From positions 1-29,457 of the forward strand of contig JAICHH010000005.1 of assembly GCA_025922715.1 (NCBI GenBank): a DNA stretch of 29,457 nucleotides, given 5' to 3'. Numbering within the stretch: the first letter of the stretch is position 1; the number at the start of each line of letters is the position of its first letter. Positions 1 through 7,745 of this stretch are shown one piece after another. Under the pieces are notes generated by a model. The model saw only the letters and a list, made by a program, of their open reading frames with translations. It was not told the DNA's origin and searched no databases. This DNA is from Nitrososphaeraceae archaeon. Its GTDB lineage: Archaea; Thermoproteota; Nitrososphaeria; Nitrososphaerales; Nitrososphaeraceae. The position numbers and the translations under genes were made by a program.

Positions 1-345
1 GAATGTACTATTTTTTTCCAATAATTAGTTTGAAACTTTCTCAATCACTTCAACAAGCATAGTCGCTGATTTATTGTAAATGAATTTGAAAATATAATCA
101 ATTATCTTTTTTAGTTTCGAAATTTTTTTGAATAATTTCATCGATCAATATGCTATTGCTAGAACCCAATATTATCAAAGCAGTTACAAATAATAAAAGC
201 CTAGCCTAATTATTTTGATCCCAAAATTTAAATATTTATTTGTTATCTACTAAATCTTAACACTAAAATTGACTGTTACGATAAAACAAAAAATATTCAA
301 TTTAAATAATAATATAATAATCACATTCAATTTGTACTAGAGAAA
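1..345. other. AT-rich intergenic stretch without a supported gene
   Basis: All six frames are broken by frequent stop codons and none continues into the left edge as a partial gene. The stretch is extremely AT-rich and lies downstream of bioD. I see no tRNA, repeat array or convincing hairpin in it. Any transcription stop for bioD would fall here, but no single T-run stands out enough to call one. Confidence 0.6.
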
Positions 346-1056
346 TTATAAATTCTTTATAAAATCATATTTTTCCAATATATTCGCTATTTTTTTGAAA
401 GATGGTTTTTTTAGATATGGTATAGTTGCTAAAATTTTTGCTCCTGTCACTTCTTCAACAATAAGTTGGAGATTGTTATTTATTAATTTGAAAGGAGAAT
501 TTGAGAATTTACATTTGTTGTTTATTATTATTCCCTTGATTTTTAGCTTATATAATATAGCGAGGCGATAAGTCATTACAATATGGTTTATAGATCCTAT
601 TCTATTTGACGTTATCAGTATTACTGGTATATTTATTATAGAGGCTAAATCTGCAAGCGAAAAATCTTTGCTCAATGGAACCATTAATCCTCCTATTCCT
701 TCTACTATTGTAAATTGATGTCTATTTTCAATTTCTTTGTATTTGTTTAAAATTTCTTTAATATCTATTTTTTCATTTAATTTTAATATTTTTTTGGCAA
801 GGTAAGGAGCAGTAGGTATTGAGTAAAAATAGGGATTGATTATATTATCATTATCTTTATTACCGCTTGCATCTTTTAACATTTTAGTGTCCAGAGATTT
901 AAATTCTTTAGAATAATGTTTAATTCCTGTTGCAAAAGGTTTCATTACTCCTACTTTAATTCCTTTTCGAAAAAGCAAATTGCCTAAACCTGCTGCAATA
1001 GTGGTTTTTCCTATTTCAGTATCAACTCCTATTATAAAAATTCCTTTACTTTTCAT
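346..1056 (-). CDS. bioD: ATP-dependent dethiobiotin synthetase BioD
   Basis: This enzyme closes the ureido ring of dethiobiotin from 7,8-diaminopelargonate, CO2 and ATP, the next-to-last step of biotin synthesis in the cytoplasm. The sequence shows the family P-loop near residues 10-18 (GVDTEIGKT), the substrate-binding lysine in VMKPFATG near residue 39, the VEGIGGLMVPL strand-loop near 115-125, and an ITSNRIGSINH segment that matches the conserved N-x-x-G-x-I-N-H region. The length of 236 residues is normal for BioD. The start is an ATG directly before the first beta strand. No other biotin gene lies in this window, so bioA/bioB/bioF must be beyond the left edge or elsewhere. It stands alone, with AT-rich spacers on both sides. 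Confidence 0.93.
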   Translation of the reverse strand: MKSKGIFIIGVDTEIGKTTIAAGLGNLLFRKGIKVGVMKPFATGIKHYSKEFKSLDTKMLKDASGNKDNDNIINPYFYSIPTAPYLAKKILKLNEKIDIKEILNKYKEIENRHQFTIVEGIGGLMVPLSKDFSLADLASIINIPVILITSNRIGSINHIVMTYRLAILYKLKIKGIIINNKCKFSNSPFKLINNNLQLIVEEVTGAKILATIPYLKKPSFKKIANILEKYDFIKNL

Positions 1057-1263
1057 AGATTTTATTTATTATATCAATCATAATTACTTATTCATAAAAA
1101 ATATATAAAATTTGTCATATATTTTTATATCATCAATTAGAGTAGTATATTAAAAATATTTAAGTTCTTTTTTATTCGTGTTTAACGTCGTTATAGAAAT
1201 ATATTCAAAGAAAATAAAAAGAAGTAATAAAAAAAATAAGTTAAAATTATTTCATAGCTATTA

Positions 1264-1944
1264 TTAGGTTACAAATTTGAAACCTCTATATTGTGTATCT
1301 TTTAAAAATTTATTAATATCAACTATTATATTAAAAAAAGGAATAACATTTGGATTAATGTTATGAATATTATTATGCTTCTTCTTGTTTATTTCATTTT
1401 TACCATCAATAAGATAATTATTATAATTTTCATCTATAATCATATTATTAGTAAATAAAATTTGACACTCTTCTATTTTTTTATAAATAACATAATTCCT
1501 ATAATTAATTTCAAGAGGAGTAGCTGAAACTATCCAAATATTTTCTTTGATCTTCTGAATGTTATCTAATTTCTTTATATATTCTATAGTAGATGAATCT
1601 TTATCAAATTTTATTATTAAAGTTTTCTTTGGATCTTTATACAGAGTTTTTATGTCAGGTATTACCAAATCGATTTTCAACTCATTTAGCATTATTTTCC
1701 TCTGCGAAGGAAGTGAGGTTATTGTCAATAGAAAATGTAAAAAAGCTTCGCATAATATAGATAATGATTTTTCAAAATTATTGTAATCAGAATCAATGTT
1801 TTCTTTTTTTTCATAAATTGTTGCTATTGTTTTAGAAAGTATTTCCTTTATTTTAGGAATTGATGAATTTATATTATTTTGAAATTCTATTTGAATATTT
1901 TCCTTTCCAAAATCATTTAAGACAGAATACAACTCATTTTTCAT
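1264..1944 (-). CDS. Unrecognised 226-residue protein, possibly nuclease-fold
   Basis: I do not recognise a named family. The protein is Asn/Ile/Lys-rich, with a helical N-terminal half (about residues 1-80) followed by alternating strands. One stretch near residues 85-115 (SQRK...LKIDLVIPD...KKTLIIKF) has the spacing of an Asp on one strand and a Lys-containing strand after a loop, loosely like the core of PD-(D/E)XK nucleases. The usual E-x-K is not intact, so this is only a hint. A second strand near residue 138 (NIWIVSATPLE) would fit a Rossmann-like or nuclease sheet. There is no signal peptide or membrane segment. The ATG start faces the divergent membrane-protein gene across 53 bases, which probably hold both promoters. 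Confidence 0.6.
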   Translation of the reverse strand: MKNELYSVLNDFGKENIQIEFQNNINSSIPKIKEILSKTIATIYEKKENIDSDYNNFEKSLSILCEAFLHFLLTITSLPSQRKIMLNELKIDLVIPDIKTLYKDPKKTLIIKFDKDSSTIEYIKKLDNIQKIKENIWIVSATPLEINYRNYVIYKKIEECQILFTNNMIIDENYNNYLIDGKNEINKKKHNNIHNINPNVIPFFNIIVDINKFLKDTQYRGFKFVT

Positions 1945-1997
1945 ACCAATATTATGATCATTGATAGGTTTATTAAATATCTTAATGTAAAAAAATT

Positions 1998-2420
1998 ATG
2001 GCAAAGATTGCTATTATTCTTTTATTAATTTCTCTTGGATTGCTAATAATTTACGGTATCGATGTAATGGTTGCATCACAATCTGAAACAAATGCAGTAA
2101 CCAGAGGAGAAGGAGGACAAGGTTTCCTTCCCCTAAATGAAGCTATACGAGGAAGTATTTTTGGAGGCGGGGCCGTTGCATTATCTATAATAGGATTTGC
2201 ACTTGGTCGAAAAGAACCGAACAAGACAATCCCTATCTTACTATTTATAAATGGAGGATTGATTGTCTTGGGATTACTTATTGTAATGGCTATGGCTAAT
2301 TTTGAACTAGATCAAAATACTATTAGAACAACCGGTTCAACAATACTATTGGGAGGAATATTAATCGGATTAGGAATAGCCAAAATTGTGATAGACAAGA
2401 AAAAATTAAGTTCAAAATAA
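1998..2420 (+). CDS. Small membrane protein with four predicted transmembrane helices
   Basis: The 140-residue protein is very hydrophobic, with likely membrane helices at about residues 3-25, 50-69, 77-98 and 111-130. It has a short polar loop at 26-49 (rich in Gly, Gln and Thr) and a basic C-terminal tail (DKKKLSSK) that suggests the end lies in the cytoplasm. No catalytic or transport motif is visible, and I do not assign a function. The ATG start follows an AT-rich box (TTATTAAATATC near 1971-1982) at the spacing of an archaeal TATA element, giving a very short leader. It is divergent from the 226-residue gene and convergent with the 120-residue gene. Confidence 0.7.
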   Translation: MAKIAIILLLISLGLLIIYGIDVMVASQSETNAVTRGEGGQGFLPLNEAIRGSIFGGGAVALSIIGFALGRKEPNKTIPILLFINGGLIVLGLLIVMAMANFELDQNTIRTTGSTILLGGILIGLGIAKIVIDKKKLSSK

Positions 2421-2588
2421 ATTTTTTCTTTGGTCGTTTATATTATTATTGAAATAATAATTTCATACATAATATAATAAGGTTGCAAAACTAATATTAA
2501 ATAGAAACAATAAAGTGCATCTATTATTTTTTAATTCTCAAAGAAAATAATAACATTTTTCTTTCTTTTCTTTAAAAATTAAATTTCT

Positions 2589-2951
2589 TTAATCAAAAAC
2601 TATAACATCTAGTGCTATTGCATCAGCTAATAGGTCAAGGTGTCGTGTGGCAACAATATAACCATTTTTTATTTCATTTTGGGCTACCCATCGGTTTGAC
2701 GAGGAAAAAAGGCGTTCTTTTTTTATTCTTTTTTCCAATTCTTCAATATCAAGTTCAATTTCTTCAATTTCTTGGGTACTGTTATGTTTTGTCATTAAAA
2801 TTATTTTACTAACTAAAACCCTATTGCCAAATCTTTGAGAATAATCACGCGCATTCTCATCTATGTCCTGTAACTTTATTTTCATCTGATATTTATTTAA
2901 AGCATCTCGACTAGTCAACAGTCTTTCATCCACAAAACGATCGTAACTCAA
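2589..2951 (-). CDS. Unrecognised 120-residue soluble protein
   Basis: I do not recognise this family. The sequence is charged and lacks a signal peptide or membrane helix. Residues 55-80 are Glu/Ile/Lys-rich (EIEEIELDIEELEKRIKKE) and look like a short amphipathic helix or coiled coil. The C-terminal 30 residues (YIVATRHLDLLADAIALDVIVFD) look like a compact strand-helix-strand. The chosen start is TTG at 2951, giving MSYDRFVDERLL. A GTG at 2933 is the alternative, and no ATG is available near it. The gene ends 26 bases before the DUF35 gene would be reached on the same strand, so it could be the last member of the thiolase operon transcript. Confidence 0.6.
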   Translation of the reverse strand: MSYDRFVDERLLTSRDALNKYQMKIKLQDIDENARDYSQRFGNRVLVSKIILMTKHNSTQEIEEIELDIEELEKRIKKERLFSSSNRWVAQNEIKNGYIVATRHLDLLADAIALDVIVFD

Positions 2952-2977
2952 TAAAAATAAATAATCAAATAGATATA

Positions 2978-3355
2978 TTAATTATTCACAATCTCGAATT
3001 GATAAAATATTTTTTTATCAATAAATCCACATTTTTTTATTCTTACTTTTTTTCCTTCAATATTTTCTCTATTTGTATTGTCTTGATGAAGAGATCCAAT
3101 GAGTATTACTTCATCTAATTTTACTAATATCATTATGATATTTGCATTATTATTATTATATTTATCAAGAAAAAATTCTAGTATTTTTCCTTGTTTATTT
3201 TTATAGTTTTTTAATGAAAGATTATTCAGACATACTCTACAATTGTCTGTAGGAGGCCAAATAGTCTTTCTACATTCCTTACAATAAGGAAGCACGAACC
3301 TTCCTTTCCCTATATATTCTATAAATTTTTGATGATTATTTTTTTTTGTGTGCAT
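2978..3355 (-). CDS. DUF35 Zn-ribbon/OB-fold acyl-CoA-associated protein
   Basis: The 125-residue protein has a rubredoxin-like zinc ribbon with Cys25, Cys28, Cys39 and Cys42 (CKEC...CRVC), followed by beta-rich sequence that fits the OB-fold of DUF35. In archaea such proteins bridge thiolase and HMG-CoA synthase and form part of a shared CoA channel. Here the thiolase lies 46 bases upstream on the same strand, which supports a thiolase-DUF35 partnership. The window contains no HMG-CoA synthase. The start is an ATG followed by a Lys/Asn-rich leader. Family assignment is good; the actual acyl-CoA substrate is unknown. Confidence 0.85.
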   Translation of the reverse strand: MHTKKNNHQKFIEYIGKGRFVLPYCKECRKTIWPPTDNCRVCLNNLSLKNYKNKQGKILEFFLDKYNNNNANIIMILVKLDEVILIGSLHQDNTNRENIEGKKVRIKKCGFIDKKIFYQFEIVNN

Positions 3356-3401
3356 GATTATTTTGTTTAGGTTTAAAGAAAATGTTAGAATATACTCAAA
3401 T

Positions 3402-4544
3402 CTAACTCTCCATAATGAGGACGGTCCCAGAAGTACCTGCAGCTGCTAAGTTATGGACGACACCTACATGAGGAGATCTGTTTAATTTTAAAGTATTACT
3501 ACTTTTCCCTATTAGTTGTTCATAGATTTCTACAGCTTGTGCAATGCCAGTGACTCCTATTGGATGACCACATCCAATTATTCCTCCCCTTAAGTTTATA
3601 GAAATTTTGTTTTGATAAACAAATGTGCCTCCATCTCCTTTATTGACAAAACCAAGATCTTCATACCCCAGTATCTCCAAGATAGAGAAAGCGTCATGAA
3701 TTTCTGCTATATCCACGTCTTTAGGGGAAATCCTAGCCATTTTATAGGCTTGTTGTGCTGCCATTCTAGCTGACCCTTGGGCAAAAATATCTGTAATTGC
3801 ATTACTAAAACTTGCACAATTGGTTTGTTGACCAATTCCTTTGATCAAAACTGGAATCAGTTCGCAATTTCTTTTGTTTGATGTTATTTTAGATTTAAAA
3901 AATGGAAATTTCTCATCTGCGATAAGCAAAATTGAAGAGCTACCTTCACAAATAGAACAACATTCCAATAATCTGAGAGGTTCAACAAGTACTCTGGAAT
4001 TTAAAACCTGTTCAAGATTTACAGATTTAGATCTATTAAAGGCATTTTTGTTGTTCTTCGCTTTAAGGTAATTATTAACTGGAATTTGACAGATTTGCTC
4101 TTCTGTTGATCCGTATCTTTTCATATGAATTTTCTTATATATTGCACCCCAAAATATAGGCAGACTGTATTGTCCCCTTGAGAAATCATTTGAAAAAATT
4201 TTTCCTGACGTATTAGATTTTTCAACACCTATAATTAAAGCAGAATCACATAAGCCTGATGATATATAAGAAAATGCAGAAATTATTGCATTAGTACCAG
4301 AATTACATAAATTATCAATTCTGTGGGAAATCTTTGGTGTTACCCCGATCATCTCTGAAATTACACTAGATAAATATTGATCCGAAGAACATGAAGATAC
4401 TATTACAGCGTCAATCAAGTTCCTTGGAAATCCAGTATCTTTCAATAACTTTACCGCTGACTCTAAGGCAATATGGGCAATATCTATATCTGTTCCTTTT
4501 CTAAATTCACTTGTGACACCTCCAACTACCGAAACTTTTCTCAA
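3402..4544 (-). CDS. Archaeal thiolase (acetyl-CoA C-acetyltransferase/SCPx-type)
   Basis: Thiolases condense or cleave acyl-CoAs in the cytoplasm. The sequence shows the nucleophile Cys80 in NLCNSGTNA, His283 in AEIHDAFS, His327 in GCGHPIGVTG, and a C-terminal HNLAAAG motif near residue 364. The last is a His-Asn in place of the second catalytic Cys of bacterial thiolases, as is typical of archaeal thiolases that work with DUF35. The length of 380 residues is normal. The only sensible start is TTG at 4544, giving MRKVSVVGG, the usual N-terminal strand. It begins directly after the stop of the luciferase-like gene, so translation is probably coupled. Substrate cannot be read from sequence: acetoacetyl-CoA for the mevalonate pathway or another acyl-CoA are both possible. 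Confidence 0.88.
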   Translation of the reverse strand: MRKVSVVGGVTSEFRKGTDIDIAHIALESAVKLLKDTGFPRNLIDAVIVSSCSSDQYLSSVISEMIGVTPKISHRIDNLCNSGTNAIISAFSYISSGLCDSALIIGVEKSNTSGKIFSNDFSRGQYSLPIFWGAIYKKIHMKRYGSTEEQICQIPVNNYLKAKNNKNAFNRSKSVNLEQVLNSRVLVEPLRLLECCSICEGSSSILLIADEKFPFFKSKITSNKRNCELIPVLIKGIGQQTNCASFSNAITDIFAQGSARMAAQQAYKMARISPKDVDIAEIHDAFSILEILGYEDLGFVNKGDGGTFVYQNKISINLRGGIIGCGHPIGVTGIAQAVEIYEQLIGKSSNTLKLNRSPHVGVVHNLAAAGTSGTVLIMES

Positions 4545-5540
4545 CTAAAATGTAGAGATTAATTCCCTAATTGAATTTTCTGGATTATTTCCGACTGGAT
4601 TTATTTGGATTATTGGTAAAGATATTCCACTTTCATTAAATTCTCTTAAAGACTTGATGCATTCCTCTTTGGTACCTGATATTGTTAAAGAAGTTAGCAT
4701 CTTATCTGAAATAAAATTGTGAACATTTGAAAGACCATTCTTTTGGTATTCTTCAGTAATATTCTCTACTTCTATTTCAAAACCATTTTCCAGTAAAAAC
4801 CTATTATAATATTTTCCTATTGCCACATAAAAGGCTAGAGTCTTTGCTGCTCTTAATCTAGCCAAATCCGGATCCTTATCAGATACAGCAGTGATAAATG
4901 CACAACAAACCTCAAATTTTTTATTACTTTTTCTTGGCAATTTGTTTTTTATATATTTAACAACTTTTGGCAATTCGTGTTTAGGTCTTAAATAAAGCAA
5001 AACACCGTTAGCTAATTCACATGAAAGATCTAACATTTTTTTATTAATGGCTGCAGTATATACCGGAGGATCATCTCTGGGTGGTTTGAATAATATTTTA
5101 AAATCATTTATCTTATAGTATTTTCCGTTAAACATTACCTTCGATCCCTTCATAACCATTTTAACACAGTGGATGTATTCGCTTAATTTTTCAACTGGAT
5201 TATCAAATTTTATTCCATGCCAATTTTCTACCAATGCAGGAGTGCTTACTCCCAAGCCCAAAACTGATCTGTTATTGGATAAGATATCTAATGTTGATAT
5301 TCCCATCGCCACTGTAGCAGGTGTTCTAGAATGTATACTTATTATTGCTGTACCAAGTCTAACTTTTTTTGTGACCTGTGATAAAGCACCTAATGATACA
5401 AAGGCTTCTCTTCCCCAAGATTCTGGAACCCATAAAGAATCTGTATTTTCTTTTTCTTCTATTTTTTTTGCAAATCTTAAAATATTATCAATTGATAAGA
5501 GTGTACCAATATTATATCCTATTCGCGAAATATTTTTCAT
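4545..5540 (-). CDS. Luciferase-like (LLM class) flavin- or F420-dependent oxidoreductase
   Basis: The 331-residue protein matches the TIM-barrel luciferase-like family, which includes F420-dependent methylenetetrahydromethanopterin reductase (Mer) and FMN monooxygenases. Recognisable pieces are the first strand (ISRIGYNIG), SLWVPESWGREAF near 36-48, KVRLGTAIISIHSRTPATVAM near 59-80, the RSVLGLGVSTPALVENWHG segment near 92-110, and PPVYTAAINKKMLDLSCELANGV near 157-180. These correspond to cofactor-binding loops of the family. In this group coenzyme F420 is a plausible cofactor, but FMN cannot be excluded. The ATG overlaps the stop of the upstream nucleotidyltransferase gene by four bases, and the downstream thiolase starts immediately after this gene. 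Substrate unknown. Confidence 0.82.
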   Translation of the reverse strand: MKNISRIGYNIGTLLSIDNILRFAKKIEEKENTDSLWVPESWGREAFVSLGALSQVTKKVRLGTAIISIHSRTPATVAMGISTLDILSNNRSVLGLGVSTPALVENWHGIKFDNPVEKLSEYIHCVKMVMKGSKVMFNGKYYKINDFKILFKPPRDDPPVYTAAINKKMLDLSCELANGVLLYLRPKHELPKVVKYIKNKLPRKSNKKFEVCCAFITAVSDKDPDLARLRAAKTLAFYVAIGKYYNRFLLENGFEIEVENITEEYQKNGLSNVHNFISDKMLTSLTISGTKEECIKSLREFNESGISLPIIQINPVGNNPENSIRELISTF

Positions 5541-6226
5541 ACTAAATTTGATGATTGAAGTTCCTTTTCTGCTTCATCTATATCTTTATGAGAATCTATT
5601 GATCTCCAAAAGTTATCATTGAATTTCATGCCTTTTAATTTTTGATCATTAGCCATAGCAGGAAGTGCAGTAACTTCTATGTTTCCATTATTAGGTAAAT
5701 ATTCAAATACATCTTTTGTAAAATAATAAAGACCTGCATTGATCCATTTGTCAGGAATTTCAGGTTTTTCATCAAATCCTATTACATTAGATTCATTATC
5801 AATATTAACTACTCCATATGGACTCCTCAGAGGAACAACTGCAATACTTGATATTTTTTCTCTACATAATTTATGGGGATTAATATTTGTTAATATATCA
5901 CCATTTGTCATGAAAAATCCTTCATCAATTGATGAATTTAAAAGACTAGAGGTATTTTTTAGCGCACCCCCAGTTCCCAGAGGATTATCTTCTACTATGT
6001 ATCCGATATTAATACCCAATTTATTACCACTACCAAGATAATCGATAATATTTTCCTTAAGGTAACCAACACATATAATTATCTCGTTGATATTATGTTT
6101 TTTAAACCATTTAAGTTGCCATTCGATTATGGGTACATTTAGTACCTCTATCATAGGTTTGGGTCGATCATTTGTCAAAGGTTTTAATCTTTTCCCTAAC
6201 CCTCCGGCAAGTATAACAGCTTTCAT
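5537..6226 (-). CDS. Sugar-1-phosphate nucleotidyltransferase
   Basis: The protein transfers a nucleoside monophosphate from an NTP to a sugar-1-phosphate, giving an NDP-sugar. It opens with the family signature AGGLGKRLKPLTNDRPKP (residues 7-24), in which Arg13 and Lys23 are the conserved NTP contacts. It continues with EDNPLGTGGAL near 83 and the metal-binding Asp of MTNGDIL near 109. About 229 residues is the short form that lacks a left-handed beta-helix C-terminal domain, so it is close to mannose-1-phosphate guanylyltransferase or heptose-phosphate types. The specific sugar cannot be read. I chose ATG at 6226; a TTG at 6229 would add one residue. It is the first gene of a four-gene operon. 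Confidence 0.86.
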   Translation of the reverse strand: MKAVILAGGLGKRLKPLTNDRPKPMIEVLNVPIIEWQLKWFKKHNINEIIICVGYLKENIIDYLGSGNKLGINIGYIVEDNPLGTGGALKNTSSLLNSSIDEGFFMTNGDILTNINPHKLCREKISSIAVVPLRSPYGVVNIDNESNVIGFDEKPEIPDKWINAGLYYFTKDVFEYLPNNGNIEVTALPAMANDQKLKGMKFNDNFWRSIDSHKDIDEAEKELQSSNLV

Positions 6227-6411
6227 CAAAATATAGAATCAAGAGGCAGATTATTAAAGATTAATGTATTAAATATATACTATTTTTTTATATAAAAAAT
6301 GAAAGGAGATCTTTATCTGATATTTTTTATCTCTCCTAATAAATCACTAAATTAGGTAACATAACTAAATACAATCATTTTGTGTAAGAAACAATACGTA
6401 AAAGTTATATT

Positions 6412-6430
6412 TTATAATAAAAAAAATAAA
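6412..6430 (-). terminator. T-rich stop downstream of tRNA-Asn
   Basis: Immediately after the tRNA-Asn 3' end, the minus strand reads a run dominated by T (an eight-T tract within TTTATTTTTTTTATTAT). T-tracts without a hairpin are the usual archaeal transcription stops, and the position directly after the mature RNA end fits. Confidence 0.55.
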
Positions 6431-6534
6431 CGCCGCTGATCAGACTCGAACTGATGACCCACTGGTTAACAGCCAGCTAAGCTCTAAAGCGAATTTCGCT
6501 TTAAATTTGCTCTACCATGCTGAGCTACAGCGGC
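6431..6534 (-). tRNA. tRNA-Asn (GTT) with a non-canonical intron
   Basis: Read on the minus strand, the gene folds into a full cloverleaf. The acceptor stem is GCCGCTG/CAGCGGC, the D arm GCTC/GAGC, the T arm ATCAG/CTGAT with loop TTCGAGT, and the discriminator base G. The anticodon loop is CTGTTAA with anticodon GTT at 6468-6470. Between the D arm and the anticodon stem there are 30 extra bases. Removing 6477-6506 gives a 74-base tRNA with a perfect anticodon stem ACTGG/CCAGT. No CCA is encoded. A T-tract follows. The gene sits between the nucleotidyltransferase operon and the ribosomal protein block. Confidence 0.93.
6477..6506 (-). other. Predicted 30-base tRNA-Asn intron between positions 27 and 28
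   Basis: The precursor forms a relaxed bulge-helix-bulge. The central four-pair helix is GAGC with GCTT (one G-T pair). There is a three-base bulge AAA on the 5' side and a three-base bulge AGC on the 3' side. Inside is a nine-pair stem TTTAAAGCG/CGCTTTAGA (one T-G pair) closed by a five-base loop AAATT. Cutting after the second base of each bulge, the usual archaeal splicing endonuclease site, removes exactly these 30 bases. It leaves an anticodon stem with five Watson-Crick pairs. The outer helix is weak, so this is the relaxed form of the motif. Confidence 0.75.
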
Positions 6535-6714
6535 ATTCAACTATCATTTTTTTTATCAAAATAAAAATGTTTTCTTATTGTATTAAACACCATTCTATTC
6601 GTCGTCTAATTTCATTACAATAAAAAAATTTTCTAAATCGAGAGAATTATTATCGTATGTTAGTTTAAAATTTATAGATAAAAAGAGAAGATAAGAGGAT
6701 AGTAAATATTTTTA

Positions 6715-7269
6715 TTAAGACATTCCATCTTCTCGGGCGTAGAGATAAACGCCATCCAAAAATACTCTTTGATCCTTATTTTTTATTTTAGTAGAAGATT
6801 CAATATTTGTAGCGGTTTGAGAAACATCTTCTAGACTAGGTCCTTTAACTATAACATCTTCCCCAGTTACTACGACTTGTGTTAATCCAACAATTTTAGA
6901 TATACGTGAAGATCTTTCTCCAAAATAATTTTCAACAATAACTTTTTTATCTTTGACTTTGACAGATATTGGAAAGTGAGAAAAAATTATTTTAAGTTTA
7001 TAAGTAAATCCAGTTTCTACTCCTTTAATCATACTAGAAATAATACTTTTTACAGTATTTATTAAAGCTAAATCTTTTCTTCGATGACCAGGTGGATGAA
7101 TAATGATCTTGTTATTTTCAAAAACTAGCGATATAGGTATTTTGGTGAAATCTTTAGCGATTTTGCCATTTTTACCTTCAACAATTATTGTATTTTTTTC
7201 CTTAGTAACTTTGACATTTTCTGGAATTGTGACTTCTCCAGACTGATTTCCTTCTTTGTTAGTAGACAT
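6715..7269 (-). CDS. rpl6: Large ribosomal subunit protein L6 (uL6)
   Basis: L6 binds 23S rRNA near the sarcin-ricin loop and the subunit base. The 184-residue sequence has the two repeated alpha-beta domains of the family. Clear conserved parts are IPENVKVTKEKNTIIVEGKNG near the N-terminus, the MIKGVETGFTYKLKIIFSHFP segment near 80-100, and VVVTGEDVIVKGPSLEDVSQTA near 130-150. It ends in RVFLDGVYLYAREDG, as archaeal L6 proteins do. The ATG start overlaps the end of rps8 by 11 bases, so the two are translationally coupled. It is the last gene of the ribosomal block here; in most archaea L32e would follow. Confidence 0.95.
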   Translation of the reverse strand: MSTNKEGNQSGEVTIPENVKVTKEKNTIIVEGKNGKIAKDFTKIPISLVFENNKIIIHPPGHRRKDLALINTVKSIISSMIKGVETGFTYKLKIIFSHFPISVKVKDKKVIVENYFGERSSRISKIVGLTQVVVTGEDVIVKGPSLEDVSQTATNIESSTKIKNKDQRVFLDGVYLYAREDGMS

Positions 7270-7651
7270 AGCCTATAAGAACACCTCCTAATCCTTGACT
7301 TCGAGCATCAGTATGAGACATTATGCCTTTACTTGTTGATACCAATAATATTCCAAGGTTATAAGCAGGTAAAAACTGTCTTTCCCAATTGAGAAATTCA
7401 TTCTTTTTTACACCATACCTTGGAGTAATAATTCCACACTTGTTTATTTTAGCTAATAATTGAATTCTAAATTTTCCCATTCTATTGTCATCGATCAATT
7501 CAAATTCTCCTATATATCGATACTTTTGCATAACTCTGAGAATTTCACTAGCAAATTTAGAAGTCGGGATAACTAAACATTCTTTTTTTCTTCTCATTTC
7601 GTTATTGTATAAAGTATTAAACAAATTCGAAACAATATTTAATGATGGCAT
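7259..7651 (-). CDS. rps8: Small ribosomal subunit protein S8 (uS8)
   Basis: S8 is a primary 16S rRNA binder of the central domain. The 130-residue length is standard for archaea. Visible features are the N-terminal domain (NIVSNLFNTLYNNEMRRKKECLVIPTSKF), IGEFELIDDNRMGKFRIQLL in the middle, TPRYGVKK, and the C-terminal signature STSKGIMSHTDARSQGLGGVLIGYVY. The ATG at 7651 lies about 12 bases after a GGAG element and 94 bases after the rps14 stop. That is the widest gap between neighbouring genes from rps19 to rpl6. Confidence 0.96.
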   Translation of the reverse strand: MPSLNIVSNLFNTLYNNEMRRKKECLVIPTSKFASEILRVMQKYRYIGEFELIDDNRMGKFRIQLLAKINKCGIITPRYGVKKNEFLNWERQFLPAYNLGILLVSTSKGIMSHTDARSQGLGGVLIGYVY

Positions 7652-7745
7652 TTAGAGATTGTTCTCCAGTAGTATATTTAGTCGATCTATCCTTAGCATG
7701 TTTTTCTTATCTATTTTCTTTATTTTTTTGCTATCAATATATATT

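Noticed and set aside
2441..2460. Imperfect AT palindrome as a terminator hairpin after the membrane protein
   Set aside because: It is made almost only of A and T in an AT-rich spacer, so a match of this size is expected by chance, and no T-run follows at once.
5173..5622. Plus-strand open frame of about 150 codons opposite the luciferase-like gene
   Set aside because: It is a shadow of two well-supported minus-strand genes and shows no recognisable protein pattern.
6303..6340. Inverted repeat AGGAGA/TCTCCT upstream of the nucleotidyltransferase operon
   Set aside because: Only six pairs with a loop of over 20 bases and no known operator pattern; not strong enough to call a site.
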